Origin: Candidatus Segatella caccae
Lineage (GTDB): Bacteria > Bacteroidota > Bacteroidia > Bacteroidales > Bacteroidaceae
DNA: 33,211 nucleotides
Assembly (NCBI GenBank): GCA_900556395.1
Contig: USOQ01000022.1
Location: 1 to 33,211 of the forward strand
Direction of reading: 5' to 3'
This document shows positions 15,874-23,916 of this stretch, piece after piece. The number at the start of each line of letters is the position of its first letter. Within the stretch, counting starts at the first letter, position 1. The notes under the pieces are model-generated. The model was not told where the DNA came from. It did not search any database and worked only from the letters and a program-made list of their open reading frames with translations. Position numbers and translations under genes: made by a program.

Positions 15874-16998
15874 ATGATAGAGTTGTTAGAGCATTATTTC
15901 AATGTGTTGATTCAATGTGTTGGAGCCATTTATTTTGGCCTCGGCATTGTCCTGTTGTTTGGAAAAGTGCCTCTTGCTGCCGAATATCTTCCTTATCGCA
16001 AGGCGAAGAGATGTTTGGCCACTACATATTTTATCATGGGATTCAACCTTGTTGTCTACTTAGCTATTTCCAACTCTGCCGATTGGAAAGCGCTCAATCC
16101 ATATATCAAGTGCGCTGATTTTATATTTTTCTATCTGGAAGCCATCTTTTTCTTTTCCACGTTCTTCTATTTGTTGGACGAGAAGTATATGTCGTGGCGA
16201 AATTTCAGCAAGGACTGGGGTATCTTCCTGTTATCTGTTGCCCTGATGATTACTTCCACCATAGGAGTCTTTGGCAAGGTGGATGCTTGGGTTTCGTGGT
16301 TTCCCTTCTTTATATTCTTTGTGCAGTACGTGTTGTTCTTGAGACGTTTCAATATCCTATATATTGAGAAGCGGAGGAAACTGGACAATTACTTTGCGGA
16401 GGATATGCAGCAGTTTATGTTCTGGATCAAGAAGAGTATCATCCTTGTAATCCTTACCAGTGTACTGAGTTTCACTACGTTGCTTGGGGGAATTATCTAT
16501 AATTATCTTTTCCAGATTTATGTCATCTCTGCCAATTTCTACATAGCCATCAGTTTCATCAACTACGCTGCCATGTATGGTAAATTGAACAGTGCCGAGG
16601 TGACGGACAAAGAAAGGATGGAGACTGATAAGGAAGAACAGAAAATATCGCAGACAGACAATTATGAGCAGCTCTTTGGCGAGCAAGTGAAGATATGGCT
16701 TTCTGAAAAGCGGTTCCTCGCTCCTCAGTTGACGATAGATGACTTGGCGGCAGAGATGGGTACCAACAAGCTATATATGTCTCGCTATATCAACCGTAAA
16801 CACGGTGCCAACTTCAGTACTTGGATTACACAACTGCGTCTGGAGGAGGCAAAAAACTATATGCGTGAGAATCCGAATGTCAAACAGGAAGAGGTGGCTA
16901 TCCATTCTGGTTTCTCTTCGTCCTCCTATTTCTCCAGGGTGTTTTCTCGCTTTGAGAGTATGACGCCAGCAGCATGGCGCAAAGAACAAAATGTTTAA
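15874..16998 (+). CDS. membrane-bound AraC-family regulator
   Basis: From the ATG at 15874 the protein has 374 residues; a TTG two codons earlier is less likely. The first ~230 residues contain about seven hydrophobic helices (for example IQCVGAIYFGLGIVLLF, FIFFYLEAIFFFSTFFYLL and SIILVILTSVLSFTTLLGGI). A charged linker follows, then an AraC-type helix-turn-helix domain at about 270-370. Its hallmarks are LTIDDLAAEMGTNKLYMSRY, ITQLRLEEAKNYM and EVAIHSGFSSSSYFSRVF. A membrane sensor fused directly to a DNA-binding domain would report a membrane or periplasmic signal to DNA without phosphorelay. It is divergent from the secreted-protein gene, with repeat sequences at 15740-15804 between them, so that gene is its most likely target. 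A terminator follows at 17017-17070. Confidence 0.9.
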   Translation: MIELLEHYFNVLIQCVGAIYFGLGIVLLFGKVPLAAEYLPYRKAKRCLATTYFIMGFNLVVYLAISNSADWKALNPYIKCADFIFFYLEAIFFFSTFFYLLDEKYMSWRNFSKDWGIFLLSVALMITSTIGVFGKVDAWVSWFPFFIFFVQYVLFLRRFNILYIEKRRKLDNYFAEDMQQFMFWIKKSIILVILTSVLSFTTLLGGIIYNYLFQIYVISANFYIAISFINYAAMYGKLNSAEVTDKERMETDKEEQKISQTDNYEQLFGEQVKIWLSEKRFLAPQLTIDDLAAEMGTNKLYMSRYINRKHGANFSTWITQLRLEEAKNYMRENPNVKQEEVAIHSGFSSSSYFSRVFSRFESMTPAAWRKEQNV

Positions 16999-17016
16999 AT
17001 GTGTACATGTTATGTT

Positions 17017-17070
17017 AATCGCAAAGCCATTCCTCTTAAAAAGATTTGTGACTTTGCGATTTTTATTTTA
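17017..17070 (+). terminator. terminator of the AraC-type gene
   Basis: AATCGCAAAG at 17017-17026 pairs perfectly with CTTTGCGATT at 17052-17061, followed by a T-rich tract. The loop and tail also contain the next promoter. Confidence 0.8.
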
Positions 17071-17076
17071 TTTTTG
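17045..17076 (+). promoter_or_regulatory. promoter of the second GH31 gene, nested in a terminator
   Basis: TTTG at 17045-17048 and TATTTTTG at 17069-17076 are separated by exactly 20 bases, a full match to the Bacteroidetes promoter. The -33 box is in the terminator loop and the -7 box is in its T-tract. Transcription would start near 17083, about 10 bases before the MITE-like element. Confidence 0.75.
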
Positions 17077-17092
17077 CCTTATCTTATAAAAC

Positions 17093-17269
17093 CAACTTTC
17101 GTATATCAAGGAGTTAAAGGAGTTAAAGAAGTTAAAGGAGTTAAGACGTATGTCTTGCTGCTTAAAAACTACCCCCAAAAGACTATTGTCTTAACTCCTC
17201 AGCGACCATAGGGAGCGATAACTCCTTTAACTCCTTTAACTTCTTTAACTTCTGAACTTGCAAAACTTG
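17093..17269 (+). mobile_element. MITE-like element, copy 2 (in the GH31 leader)
   Basis: This 177-bp copy shares with copy 1 the ends CAACTTTCG and (C/CA)AAACTTG, the central GTCTTGCTGCTTAAAA, and GTCTTAACTCCTCAGCGACC. Its arms are longer: four 9-bp units of the AAAGGAGTT type on each side, against two and three in copy 1. Flanking 9-mers TTATAAAAC (17084-17092) and TTATAAACC (17272-17280) match at 8 of 9 positions, consistent with a decayed target duplication. The element ends 27 bases before the GH31 start codon and is transcribed with it. Confidence 0.75.
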
Positions 17270-17296
17270 AATTATAAACCTAATAGAAGAGTAAAT

Positions 17297-19702
17297 ATGA
17301 AAAGACTATTATTGATGGGATGTTGCGTGTGTGGGCTTGTAGCCCATGTGCAGGCACAGTTGCGAACCAACGAAGGTATTGAGTATCTGCAGTGCCAGGC
17401 TCCCGATGTGTCGGGCGATTTCTGTGACCTTGCCAATACCTATTTCTTGGCAGACAGTATTGCTAACTTCGACTTGAACAAAGGAGAGGGAATGCTCAAT
17501 TGGAAACGCTATCGCATGTCGCCTCGTCAGGCATTCAACTTGAATGGTTATTGGCCTGTACGTATGCAGATGCTCGACTTCCCGAGCACCCAGTATGATA
17601 ACGACCCTAATCTGAAAATAAGAATACGCAAGGTAGACGACCGTACCTTGCGCGTCACCCTTTTCACTTCGCCCGTAGAGCCTCGTATGGATGATGCCAA
17701 CGACCCTATGTTCTCGCCCGAGTTTATTGCCGCAAACGCAGGTAATGACCATGCCCGAATCGGAAAGGGACGCTGGAACACTTCGGTTTCTACCAATAGT
17801 ATCGTTTATCGCAACAAGAATGGTGTGCTCGAGATACAGAAATATCCTTTCCGCTTGATTCTGAGAGACAGCAAGGGAAAGATACTAACCCAGACTCGCC
17901 ATATCATCGACAACGATAGTTCGCAGGTCAAGCTGTTGCCGTTCAGCTTCATCAAGCGTGGTAGCGACAACTCACGAAGCATTAACCCCGTATTCCTCCT
18001 TTCTCCAGGAGAGCGCATCTATGGTTGTGGTGAGAGTTTCACATCGCTCAACAAGGTGGGACAGAAGATCAATCTCTCCGTTGTTGACCCACAGGGACCT
18101 GAGGGTGCTAATATGTATAAGCCAGTGCCTTTCTATTTCTCTAATCGTGGTTATGGTTTCTTCATGCACACATCAGCTCCTTCTACAGTCGACTTTGGGG
18201 CATCTTACATCGGTGCTCAGCGACTCTTTATGGCAGATGAGACGATGGACTTCTTTGTGTTCTTTGGCGAGCCAAAGGAGATTTTGGATGAATATACACA
18301 GGTGACGGGCAAGTCGCCCATGCTGCCTCTCTGGACTTTCGGAACATGGATGAGCCGCATTTCGTATTTCTCTCAGAAGGAGGGTATGGAGGTTGCCCAT
18401 CAGTTACGTGCCAATAAGATTCCTTCCGATGTCATTCATTTCGATACAGGATGGTTTGGTGTAGACTGGCAATGCGATTACGAGTTTGCCAAAGACAGGT
18501 TTAAAGACCCTGTGGGTATGCTTAAGTCACTGAAGAAGGATGGCTTCCACACCTGTCTGTGGCAGCTGCCATATTTTACTCCTAAAAACCGATATTTCCG
18601 TGAATTGGTAGATGGAGGTATGGCAGTACGTAATGGCAATGGAACACTCAACTACGAGGATGCTGTGCTCGACTTGAGCAATCCTAAGACTGTGAACTGG
18701 TATCAGGACAAGATAGGTCGTCTCATCAATCAGGGGGTAAGTGCCATCAAGTGCGATTTTGGTGAGGCTGCTCCTTATGACGGACTTTATGCTTCGGGCA
18801 AGACAGGACTCTATGAGCACAATCTCTATCCTTTGCGATACAACAAGGCTCTCTATGAGGCAGTGAAGGATCATTCGGCTGAGCACGAAGGTGTGATATG
18901 GGCACGAAGTGCTTGGGCAGGAAGTCAGCGTTATCCTCTCCACTGGGGTGGCGATGCAGCTACCAACGAGATAGGAAGCGTGGGTATGATAGGTGATCTG
19001 CGTGGAGGATTGAGTTTCGGTCTTAGCGGTTTCTCTTTCTGGAGCCATGACTTGGGTGGTTTTGTTAGCAAAAGCCCTGAAGATCTGTATCGCCGTTGGC
19101 TGCCTTTTGGATTCCTCAGCTCGCATACACGCGCTCATGGAGCACCTCCCACAGAGCCTTGGCTCATCAGCAAGGACTTTACAGATGCCTTCCGTGCCAA
19201 TGCCGAGATGAAGTATCGCCTCATGCCTTATGTTTATGCGCAGGCCAAAGATTGCTCTGAGCGAGGACTACCTATGGTTCGTGCACTCTTTGTAGAGTTT
19301 CCTCAGGATGCTGGGGCATGGTTAGTGGAAGATGAATATATGTATGGTTCGCAGATATTGGTGGCTCCTCTCTTAGAGAGTGGTACAGAGCGCACGGTAT
19401 ATCTGCCCAAGGGCAAGTGGATAGATTATCAGACGGGCAAGGTGTATGAGGGTGGTTTCCAAACCATTGTTGTTCCTACTCAGGTGGCAGATGTACAGGC
19501 TCAGGGCAATGTAAGCTTGCCTTTGCCTTGCGTTATCCTTGTTAGGGATGGTAGCCTTATCCCTCAGGTGCCAGTGGCTCAGAGTACTGATCGTATCGAT
19601 TGGTCTAAGCTTACCTGGAAGCCTTTCCGCGTGGATGCTACCGAGTGTGTGGGCTATCTGTATCGCCCTGGTGATACGAATATTGAGGTGGTAAGAAAAT
19701 AA
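17297..19702 (+). CDS. GH31 alpha-xylosidase-like enzyme, YicI type
   Basis: The ATG at 17297 gives 801 residues with signal peptide MKRLLLMGCCVCGLVAHVQA; an upstream in-frame TTG at 17258 is rejected because it lies inside the MITE-like element. The nucleophile is D487 in IKCDFGEAAPYDG and the acid/base is D553 in LHWGGDAAT. The motifs WFGVDWQCDYEF, FKDPVGMLKSLKKDGFHTCL and ARSAWAGSQRYP match the YicI-like branch of GH31, whose founding member is an alpha-xylosidase. There is no PA14 insert, unlike the GH31 enzyme at 7018. Two GH31 enzymes of different branches suggest different chain lengths or positions. The gene has its own promoter, and no clear terminator was seen after it. The subfamily call comes from the motif pattern and is moderately firm. 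Confidence 0.9.
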   Translation: MKRLLLMGCCVCGLVAHVQAQLRTNEGIEYLQCQAPDVSGDFCDLANTYFLADSIANFDLNKGEGMLNWKRYRMSPRQAFNLNGYWPVRMQMLDFPSTQYDNDPNLKIRIRKVDDRTLRVTLFTSPVEPRMDDANDPMFSPEFIAANAGNDHARIGKGRWNTSVSTNSIVYRNKNGVLEIQKYPFRLILRDSKGKILTQTRHIIDNDSSQVKLLPFSFIKRGSDNSRSINPVFLLSPGERIYGCGESFTSLNKVGQKINLSVVDPQGPEGANMYKPVPFYFSNRGYGFFMHTSAPSTVDFGASYIGAQRLFMADETMDFFVFFGEPKEILDEYTQVTGKSPMLPLWTFGTWMSRISYFSQKEGMEVAHQLRANKIPSDVIHFDTGWFGVDWQCDYEFAKDRFKDPVGMLKSLKKDGFHTCLWQLPYFTPKNRYFRELVDGGMAVRNGNGTLNYEDAVLDLSNPKTVNWYQDKIGRLINQGVSAIKCDFGEAAPYDGLYASGKTGLYEHNLYPLRYNKALYEAVKDHSAEHEGVIWARSAWAGSQRYPLHWGGDAATNEIGSVGMIGDLRGGLSFGLSGFSFWSHDLGGFVSKSPEDLYRRWLPFGFLSSHTRAHGAPPTEPWLISKDFTDAFRANAEMKYRLMPYVYAQAKDCSERGLPMVRALFVEFPQDAGAWLVEDEYMYGSQILVAPLLESGTERTVYLPKGKWIDYQTGKVYEGGFQTIVVPTQVADVQAQGNVSLPLPCVILVRDGSLIPQVPVAQSTDRIDWSKLTWKPFRVDATECVGYLYRPGDTNIEVVRK

Positions 19703-19760
19703 AATGAACTTTTGTTCGTTATATAATATAACAGAACTTGATCATAAAACGACTTAGACA

Positions 19761-20339
19761 ATGAATGTACGGGTAGAAGGGGCTACAGACAGTTTGGCTG
19801 CGCCCATTGCCTCGCTCATTATGGAGGCGATGAATCATGAGTGTTGCCAGAATCTGGCAGGTAAAGACCATACGATAGAGGATTTCCGTCGGGTCATGAC
19901 GGAATTGGTGGCTCTTGACGATAGTCAGTATAGTTATCGCAATACGCTTTGTGCCTTTGCTGACGATGGTCGTCTGGCTGGCATCTGTGTGGCTTACGAT
20001 GGAGGGGAACTGCATCGCTTGCGCCGCCGTTTTATAGAGGCTGCTCAAAGGGAGTTTGGCATCGATTATTCTGGTATGGACGACGAGACTCAGGCAGGCG
20101 AACTTTATATTGATAGCATTGCAGTACCGAACGAGTTTCGAGGTCATGGTATTGCCAAACTATTATTAAAAGCTGTTATTGAGCGTGCCCGTGAGATGGA
20201 ATTGCCAGCAGTAGGTCTGCTTGTCGATAAGGGAAATCCTTGTGCCGAGTCTTTATACACCAAGGTGGGCTTCCAGTATGTCAATGATTCTGCATGGGGA
20301 GGTCATGAGATGCGTCATCTGCAATATCGATTGGATTGA
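19761..20339 (+). CDS. GNAT-family N-acetyltransferase
   Basis: The 192-residue protein carries the acetyl-CoA binding motif A of the GNAT fold: LYIDSIAVPNEFRGHGIAKL, with the pyrophosphate-binding RGHGIA at 127-132. The C-terminal part has the usual NPCAESLYTKVGFQYV. The substrate (protein N-terminus, amine, antibiotic or other) cannot be told from sequence. It follows the GH31 gene by 58 bases on the same strand, and the strong hairpin at 20361-20404 ends the transcript. A functional link to glycan breakdown is not evident. Confidence 0.88.
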   Translation: MNVRVEGATDSLAAPIASLIMEAMNHECCQNLAGKDHTIEDFRRVMTELVALDDSQYSYRNTLCAFADDGRLAGICVAYDGGELHRLRRRFIEAAQREFGIDYSGMDDETQAGELYIDSIAVPNEFRGHGIAKLLLKAVIERAREMELPAVGLLVDKGNPCAESLYTKVGFQYVNDSAWGGHEMRHLQYRLD

Positions 20340-20360
20340 TTGTTGCTTCACTGAATATAA

Positions 20361-20404
20361 ATATCCCCCCGAAAGTTAAATGAAAAAACTTTCGGGGGGA
20401 TATT
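20361..20404. terminator. strong bidirectional terminator
   Basis: ATATCCCCCCGAAAGTT at 20361-20377 pairs perfectly with AACTTTCGGGGGGATAT (20387-20403) over 17 bp. It separates the convergent GNAT and symporter genes and can serve both. Confidence 0.9.
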
Positions 20405-20435
20405 GTTTCTTTACAATGTGATAAGCCTCTGTAGA

Positions 20436-21815
20436 TTAACTCTCCAGTTCTTCTATCTCGCTCTCATCCATGTCGCTGTCCAAACGGTCGCGCCACAGAT
20501 ACTTGCGTGTCTCGTGTACGATGATGCCGCTAAGACAGAGCAAGGATATGAGGTTAGGTATGGCCATCAACGCATTCATGCAGTCGGCAATGTTCCATAC
20601 CAGTTCCAAGCCGACGACACTACCTGCAAAGATGCTGATGATGTAGAGCACGCGGTAGACTAACATCCAGCGCTGGCCTTTAAGGTATTCCACGCAGCGT
20701 TCGCCATAATAGCTCCAACCTAAGGTGGTACTGAAAGCAAAAGTGGCTAAACCAAAGGTGAGCAAGGGTGCTCCTATGTAAGGTATCTTGCTGAATGCAG
20801 CCTTCGTAAGGGCTGCTCCGTTGTGGTAGTCGATGTCGGGGTAGGCAATGATGCTTGAGGTGATGACCAGACCTGTTAGGGCACAGATGATGACCGTATC
20901 CCAGAAGGTGCCTGTCGATGAAACAAGAGCCTGGCGTACTGGATTACGAGTCTGCGCAGCAGCCGCTACGATAGGTGCCGAACCAAGACCCGACTCGTTG
21001 GAGAACAGACCTCGGGCAATACCATAGCGGGCTGCCATCATCAATGTGCTGCCAGCGAAACCTCCTCCTGCCGCACGAGTAGTGAAAGCTGACTCAAAGA
21101 TGACCTTGAGTGCTGGCCATAGATAGGTATGGTTGACGATAAGGATATAGATGCAGCCCAACACATAGAAAATAGCCATGAAGGGCACGAGCATTCCACA
21201 TACTTTTGAGATAGATTTCACTCCGCCAATGATGACTGCGGCTCCTAAGATGCAGACGATGCTACCTGTGAGGTAGGGGGAGATGCCATACTGGTTTTCT
21301 ACGAGTGTAGAGATGGCGTTTGCCTGTACGGTGCTACCGATGCCAAATGAGGCGATGGCTGCAAAGATGGCGAAGAGGACGGCGAGCCATTTCCAACCCA
21401 ATCCCTTCTCTAAGGCATACATCGGCCCGCCAAGCATGCGGCCGCGCTTGGTCTTTACGCGATATTTTACTGCCAATAAGCCTTCTGCATACTTGGTAGA
21501 TATACCAAACACACCCGTAAGCCAGCACCATAGCACAGCGCCAGGACCGCCTAAGGCGATGGCTGTTGCCACACCGATGATGTTGCCCGTTCCTATTGTT
21601 GCAGCAAGGGCTGTGGCGAGTGCACCAAACTGAGAGACGTCGCCAGTGGCATTCTTATCTCTCTTGATGGATAATTTGATGGCTTTGAAAATCTTGCGTT
21701 GCGGAAAACGCAGGCGGATAGTGAGGAAGATGTGAGTGCCCAAGAGTAGAATTATCATGGGCCAACCCCACAAGAAGGAGCTTAGCGCTACAAAGATGTC
21801 GTTTAGTATATTCAT
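20436..21815 (-). CDS. alanine/glycine:cation symporter (AGCS) family transporter
   Basis: The 459-residue protein is hydrophobic throughout, with about ten membrane helices. Family motifs are clear: GALATALAATIGTGNIIGVA, GPGAVLWCWLTGVFG, GGPMYALEKGLG and GLFSNESGLGSAPIVAAAAQ. AGCS proteins import small amino acids, usually alanine or glycine, with sodium or protons. The C-terminus is a short acidic tail (SDMDESEIEELES). It is the last gene of a minus-strand set: the DUF4230 gene ends 27 bases upstream, and the terminator at 20361-20404 follows. Family assignment is firm; the exact amino acid is not. Confidence 0.95.
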   Translation of the reverse strand: MNILNDIFVALSSFLWGWPMIILLLGTHIFLTIRLRFPQRKIFKAIKLSIKRDKNATGDVSQFGALATALAATIGTGNIIGVATAIALGGPGAVLWCWLTGVFGISTKYAEGLLAVKYRVKTKRGRMLGGPMYALEKGLGWKWLAVLFAIFAAIASFGIGSTVQANAISTLVENQYGISPYLTGSIVCILGAAVIIGGVKSISKVCGMLVPFMAIFYVLGCIYILIVNHTYLWPALKVIFESAFTTRAAGGGFAGSTLMMAARYGIARGLFSNESGLGSAPIVAAAAQTRNPVRQALVSSTGTFWDTVIICALTGLVITSSIIAYPDIDYHNGAALTKAAFSKIPYIGAPLLTFGLATFAFSTTLGWSYYGERCVEYLKGQRWMLVYRVLYIISIFAGSVVGLELVWNIADCMNALMAIPNLISLLCLSGIIVHETRKYLWRDRLDSDMDESEIEELES

Positions 21816-21842
21816 AATCTCTCTTATTTTTTTTCTGTTTTG

Positions 21843-22439
21843 TTATTTGTCTTTCTCTTTTATTATCCCATGTTCTATTTTGATCTTTATGTTGCTATAC
21901 CCCATAGACTGGAACATAGCCTCAAATTGACCTTTGGCATTTTCTTCTGCCTTGGAGATGTTGGCTTTTGTGAGGCAACGCTTCTTCATAGCTTCATAGG
22001 CTCTGTTGTACATATCCTGTCGATCTTTACCCGTCCATTTGCCTTCTTCGAAGAACGAATGTGTTCTTGTTTCATCAATGAAGTTGCGATCGAGCAACCT
22101 GATGGGGGGTAGGGTGCAGATGATGGTGTCTCCATCGGCCCTCAGCCATTCGTTGCCCACCTCGCGCATATTGATGCCCAGTCGGAGGGTGCCATAATAA
22201 ATTCTTACCAGTTCGTCGTCGCTGATGAGCCCTTTGCGCACGGTGTCTATCAGTTCTTCATCACTGATGGATAGAAATTCCCACTGGCCGATGGCTTCTA
22301 TGCTCTTGATCTGTGTAGGCGAGAGCAGGGTCTTTCCTTCTTGTTCCATGGAGATGGAGTTGTCTTTATTGAGCCAGTATAAGCCTCCACCGATGATAAT
22401 GACGAGCAGGAGTATGACGATGATTTCAAATTTTCTCAT
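21843..22439 (-). CDS. DUF4230 protein, membrane anchored
   Basis: The protein has 198 residues. An N-terminal helix (FEIIVILLLVIIIGGGLYWL) anchors it, with the rest likely outside the cytoplasm. The body contains LLSPTQIKSIEAIGQWEFLS, ISDEELIDTVRKG and VRIYYGTLRLGI, which I recognise as DUF4230. The function of this family is unknown. It lies 12 bases downstream of a second DUF4230-like gene and 27 bases upstream of the AGCS transporter gene, all on the minus strand. The three probably form one transcript. Confidence 0.82.
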   Translation of the reverse strand: MRKFEIIVILLLVIIIGGGLYWLNKDNSISMEQEGKTLLSPTQIKSIEAIGQWEFLSISDEELIDTVRKGLISDDELVRIYYGTLRLGINMREVGNEWLRADGDTIICTLPPIRLLDRNFIDETRTHSFFEEGKWTGKDRQDMYNRAYEAMKKRCLTKANISKAEENAKGQFEAMFQSMGYSNIKIKIEHGIIKEKDK

Positions 22440-22451
22440 ATCTGTAATACC

Positions 22452-23123
22452 TTACTTGTTCTCTACCGATGTGCCGTCGATGAGGCTTGAAAGATCGGAA
22501 GAGGTAAACTTCTTTCTGAAACTAATCTTGATATTCTCGGCTTGGAATCCTAAGTGGACGAGCATGGGCACCAGGGTGTGTGCGGCACTCTGGCGAGCTG
22601 TCTCAAGGATGTCCATGCGCGGAATGTCATTGATGATGCCCTTGCGGCCCTCTTGTTCGTAGCTGCTGAGCTCTTCATCGCTGAAGTTGCTGCGTGTCAG
22701 CGACACGAATTTCTTGGTTCCCTCATGGTCTATCTTGCTACTGGTGAGTACCACCTTAGGGTCGGGGAGGATGATTTCTATCTTCTTGCCTTGCCGTCTT
22801 ACGTTCTTCTCGCTGAAATCTTTAAAGTCGATATATGCTTTGAGTGTCGCATCTATAGGGATGGCAACCTTACGGTTTCCGCCAGGCAGAGAAATATTGA
22901 ACTCGTTTTTGAGGATAGAACCCTTTAGCCGAAGCTGGTCGTCGTGGGTGATGATTCTGTGAACCTGGGCCTCGGCGGTATATAGTCGGCTGCATTTTTG
23001 TATCTGCAGCACCATCATGGGGATGGTGTCGAGAGCGTTTTCTTTCTCTTTGGCTTGTTTGCCAGTGCATGCAGAGAGTATGATTCCTATTGTCAGAATG
23101 ATAAGTAAAATAGTCTTTCTCAT
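22452..23123 (-). CDS. DUF4230-like lipoprotein
   Basis: Started at the ATG at 23123, the protein has 223 residues and a lipoprotein signal, MRKTILLIILTIGIILSAC, with the lipobox cysteine at C19. A longer in-frame start at 23159 is excluded because it lies upstream of the -7 element and predicted transcription start. The body (VHRIITHDDQLRLKG, VAIPIDATLKAYIDFKDFSE, IEIILPDPKVVLTSSKIDHE) fits the second half of DUF4230-type proteins, with a strand-rich region and a C-terminal amphipathic helix. It is the first gene of the DUF4230-DUF4230-AGCS transcript. Two different paralogues side by side suggests a complex. The function is unknown. Confidence 0.75.
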   Translation of the reverse strand: MRKTILLIILTIGIILSACTGKQAKEKENALDTIPMMVLQIQKCSRLYTAEAQVHRIITHDDQLRLKGSILKNEFNISLPGGNRKVAIPIDATLKAYIDFKDFSEKNVRRQGKKIEIILPDPKVVLTSSKIDHEGTKKFVSLTRSNFSDEELSSYEQEGRKGIINDIPRMDILETARQSAAHTLVPMLVHLGFQAENIKISFRKKFTSSDLSSLIDGTSVENK

Positions 23124-23145
23124 ACTAATTGTTTTGTTTTTGCTG

Positions 23146-23177
23146 CAAAGGTACGACAAATTGTGTAATTTGCCAAA
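23146..23177 (-). promoter_or_regulatory. promoter of the DUF4230-DUF4230-AGCS operon
   Basis: On the minus strand TTTG (23177-23174) and TACCTTTG (23153-23146) are 20 bases apart, an exact consensus match. It sets the start of the lipoprotein gene at 23123. Confidence 0.8.
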
Positions 23178-23352
23178 TACTATTAGTCAAATTTATATTT
23201 TTCTTCTTTGTTTTGTGATAATCTGTAGTTTGCTGGTAAGTCTGTTGCTTCCTGGTGTGGTTTTTCTTCTTTTGCTTATGATAATCATTTATATAGTCAT
23301 TTGCTAAATATATAAATAAGGTGGGGCCTTAGCGAATAGAAAAGCCTCGAAA

Positions 23353-23440
23353 AATGAAAGCGGCTTCGATAGTCAATGAAGCCTATTTCGTAGAGCAATG
23401 AAAGCGGCTTCGTTGGCACATGAAGCCCACTGCGTTTTTT
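23353..23440 (+). repeat. 88-bp hairpin repeat, copy 2
   Basis: ATGAAAGCGGCTTCG occurs at 23354-23368 and again at 23398-23412 (period 44), each followed by ATGAAGCC (23376-23383, 23420-23427). GGCTTC in each unit can pair with the following GAAGCC. The repeat ends in TGCGTTTTTT. Its length, opening ATGAAAG and ending match those of the repeat at 846-932, but the core word differs. Confidence 0.7.
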
Positions 23441-23687
23441 GGGGGATCTTTTCTTCGTAAAATCTATTGCAGTTGAAATTTGAAATTCTTGCCTCTCTTA
23501 AAACTTTCCGAAATGGTGTAGCTTTATATCTATTAACAAGTTAAAGAGCGACTCATGCTGTGGGGTGCTGAGTAGTTACTAATCTTGCTTGTTTTGTTAA
23601 AGGCGGTTAAAATGGCGATTTTTTCTTTCTTCTAATTAAACCTTTTGTGTTTTTCTGGGTCATTATTTATGATTAGAATTCATAAAC
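23441..23687. other. non-coding stretch with no recognisable element
   Basis: Reading both strands I found no convincing gene, tRNA or repeat here. The same holds for 23178-23352, which is AT-rich. The longest open stretches are short and lack coding character. Confidence 0.5.
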
Positions 23688-23788
23688 TGAACTTTTATTA
23701 TATCGTGTGAGAAAAGTTCAATAGGATTTATTAGTTAGTATTTAGGTAGTAAAGCACTCTCTTTGTGAAAAGAGGGTGCTTTTTCTTT
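23688..23788 (+). ncRNA. candidate structured RNA ending in an intrinsic terminator
   Basis: A stem of TGAACTTTT (23688-23696) with AAAAGTTCA (23712-23720) is followed by a 30-base linker. A second hairpin then forms from AGCAC-CTCTTT and AAAGAG-GTGCT (about 23753-23780), ending in a TTTTTCTTT tract. The last hairpin is a good terminator for the plus strand, yet no gene precedes it on that strand, so it must end an untranslated transcript. A weak promoter-like ACCTTTTG lies near 23640. I do not recognise the RNA. Confidence 0.4.
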
Positions 23789-23817
23789 GCATGATTGCAT
23801 TTTTTTTCTTAACTTTG
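23786..23817 (+). promoter_or_regulatory. promoter of the DUF4738 lipoprotein gene
   Basis: TTTG at 23786-23789 and TAACTTTG at 23810-23817 are exactly 20 bases apart. The -33 box is the T-tract of the preceding terminator. Confidence 0.8.
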
Positions 23818-23833
23818 CATTACTTTATTCATC

Positions 23834-23893
23834 AGATAAGTTGCATCTCGGTATTGCCAGTCAAGTAAACTTGATGTTCTACATTCGATTTGC
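23834..23893 (+). repeat. leader hairpin repeat, single copy
   Basis: AGATAAGTTGCATCTCGG and the end TTCTACATTCGATTTGC match the tandem units at 1186-1333. The stem here is CAAGT-AA-ACTTG (23862-23873), again compensated relative to the other copies; the outer part of the stem is not paired in this copy. It lies between promoter and start codon. Confidence 0.75.
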
Positions 23894-23916
23894 ACAAACA
23901 TAAAAACAAGACTACA

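Noticed and set aside
17258..17296. Earlier TTG start for the second GH31 gene
   Set aside because: It lies inside the end of the MITE-like element, and the ATG at 17297 begins a normal signal peptide.
23123..23159. Longer N-terminus for the DUF4230-like lipoprotein
   Set aside because: Those codons overlap the promoter -7 element and the predicted transcription start, and the lipobox spacing fits only the start at 23123.
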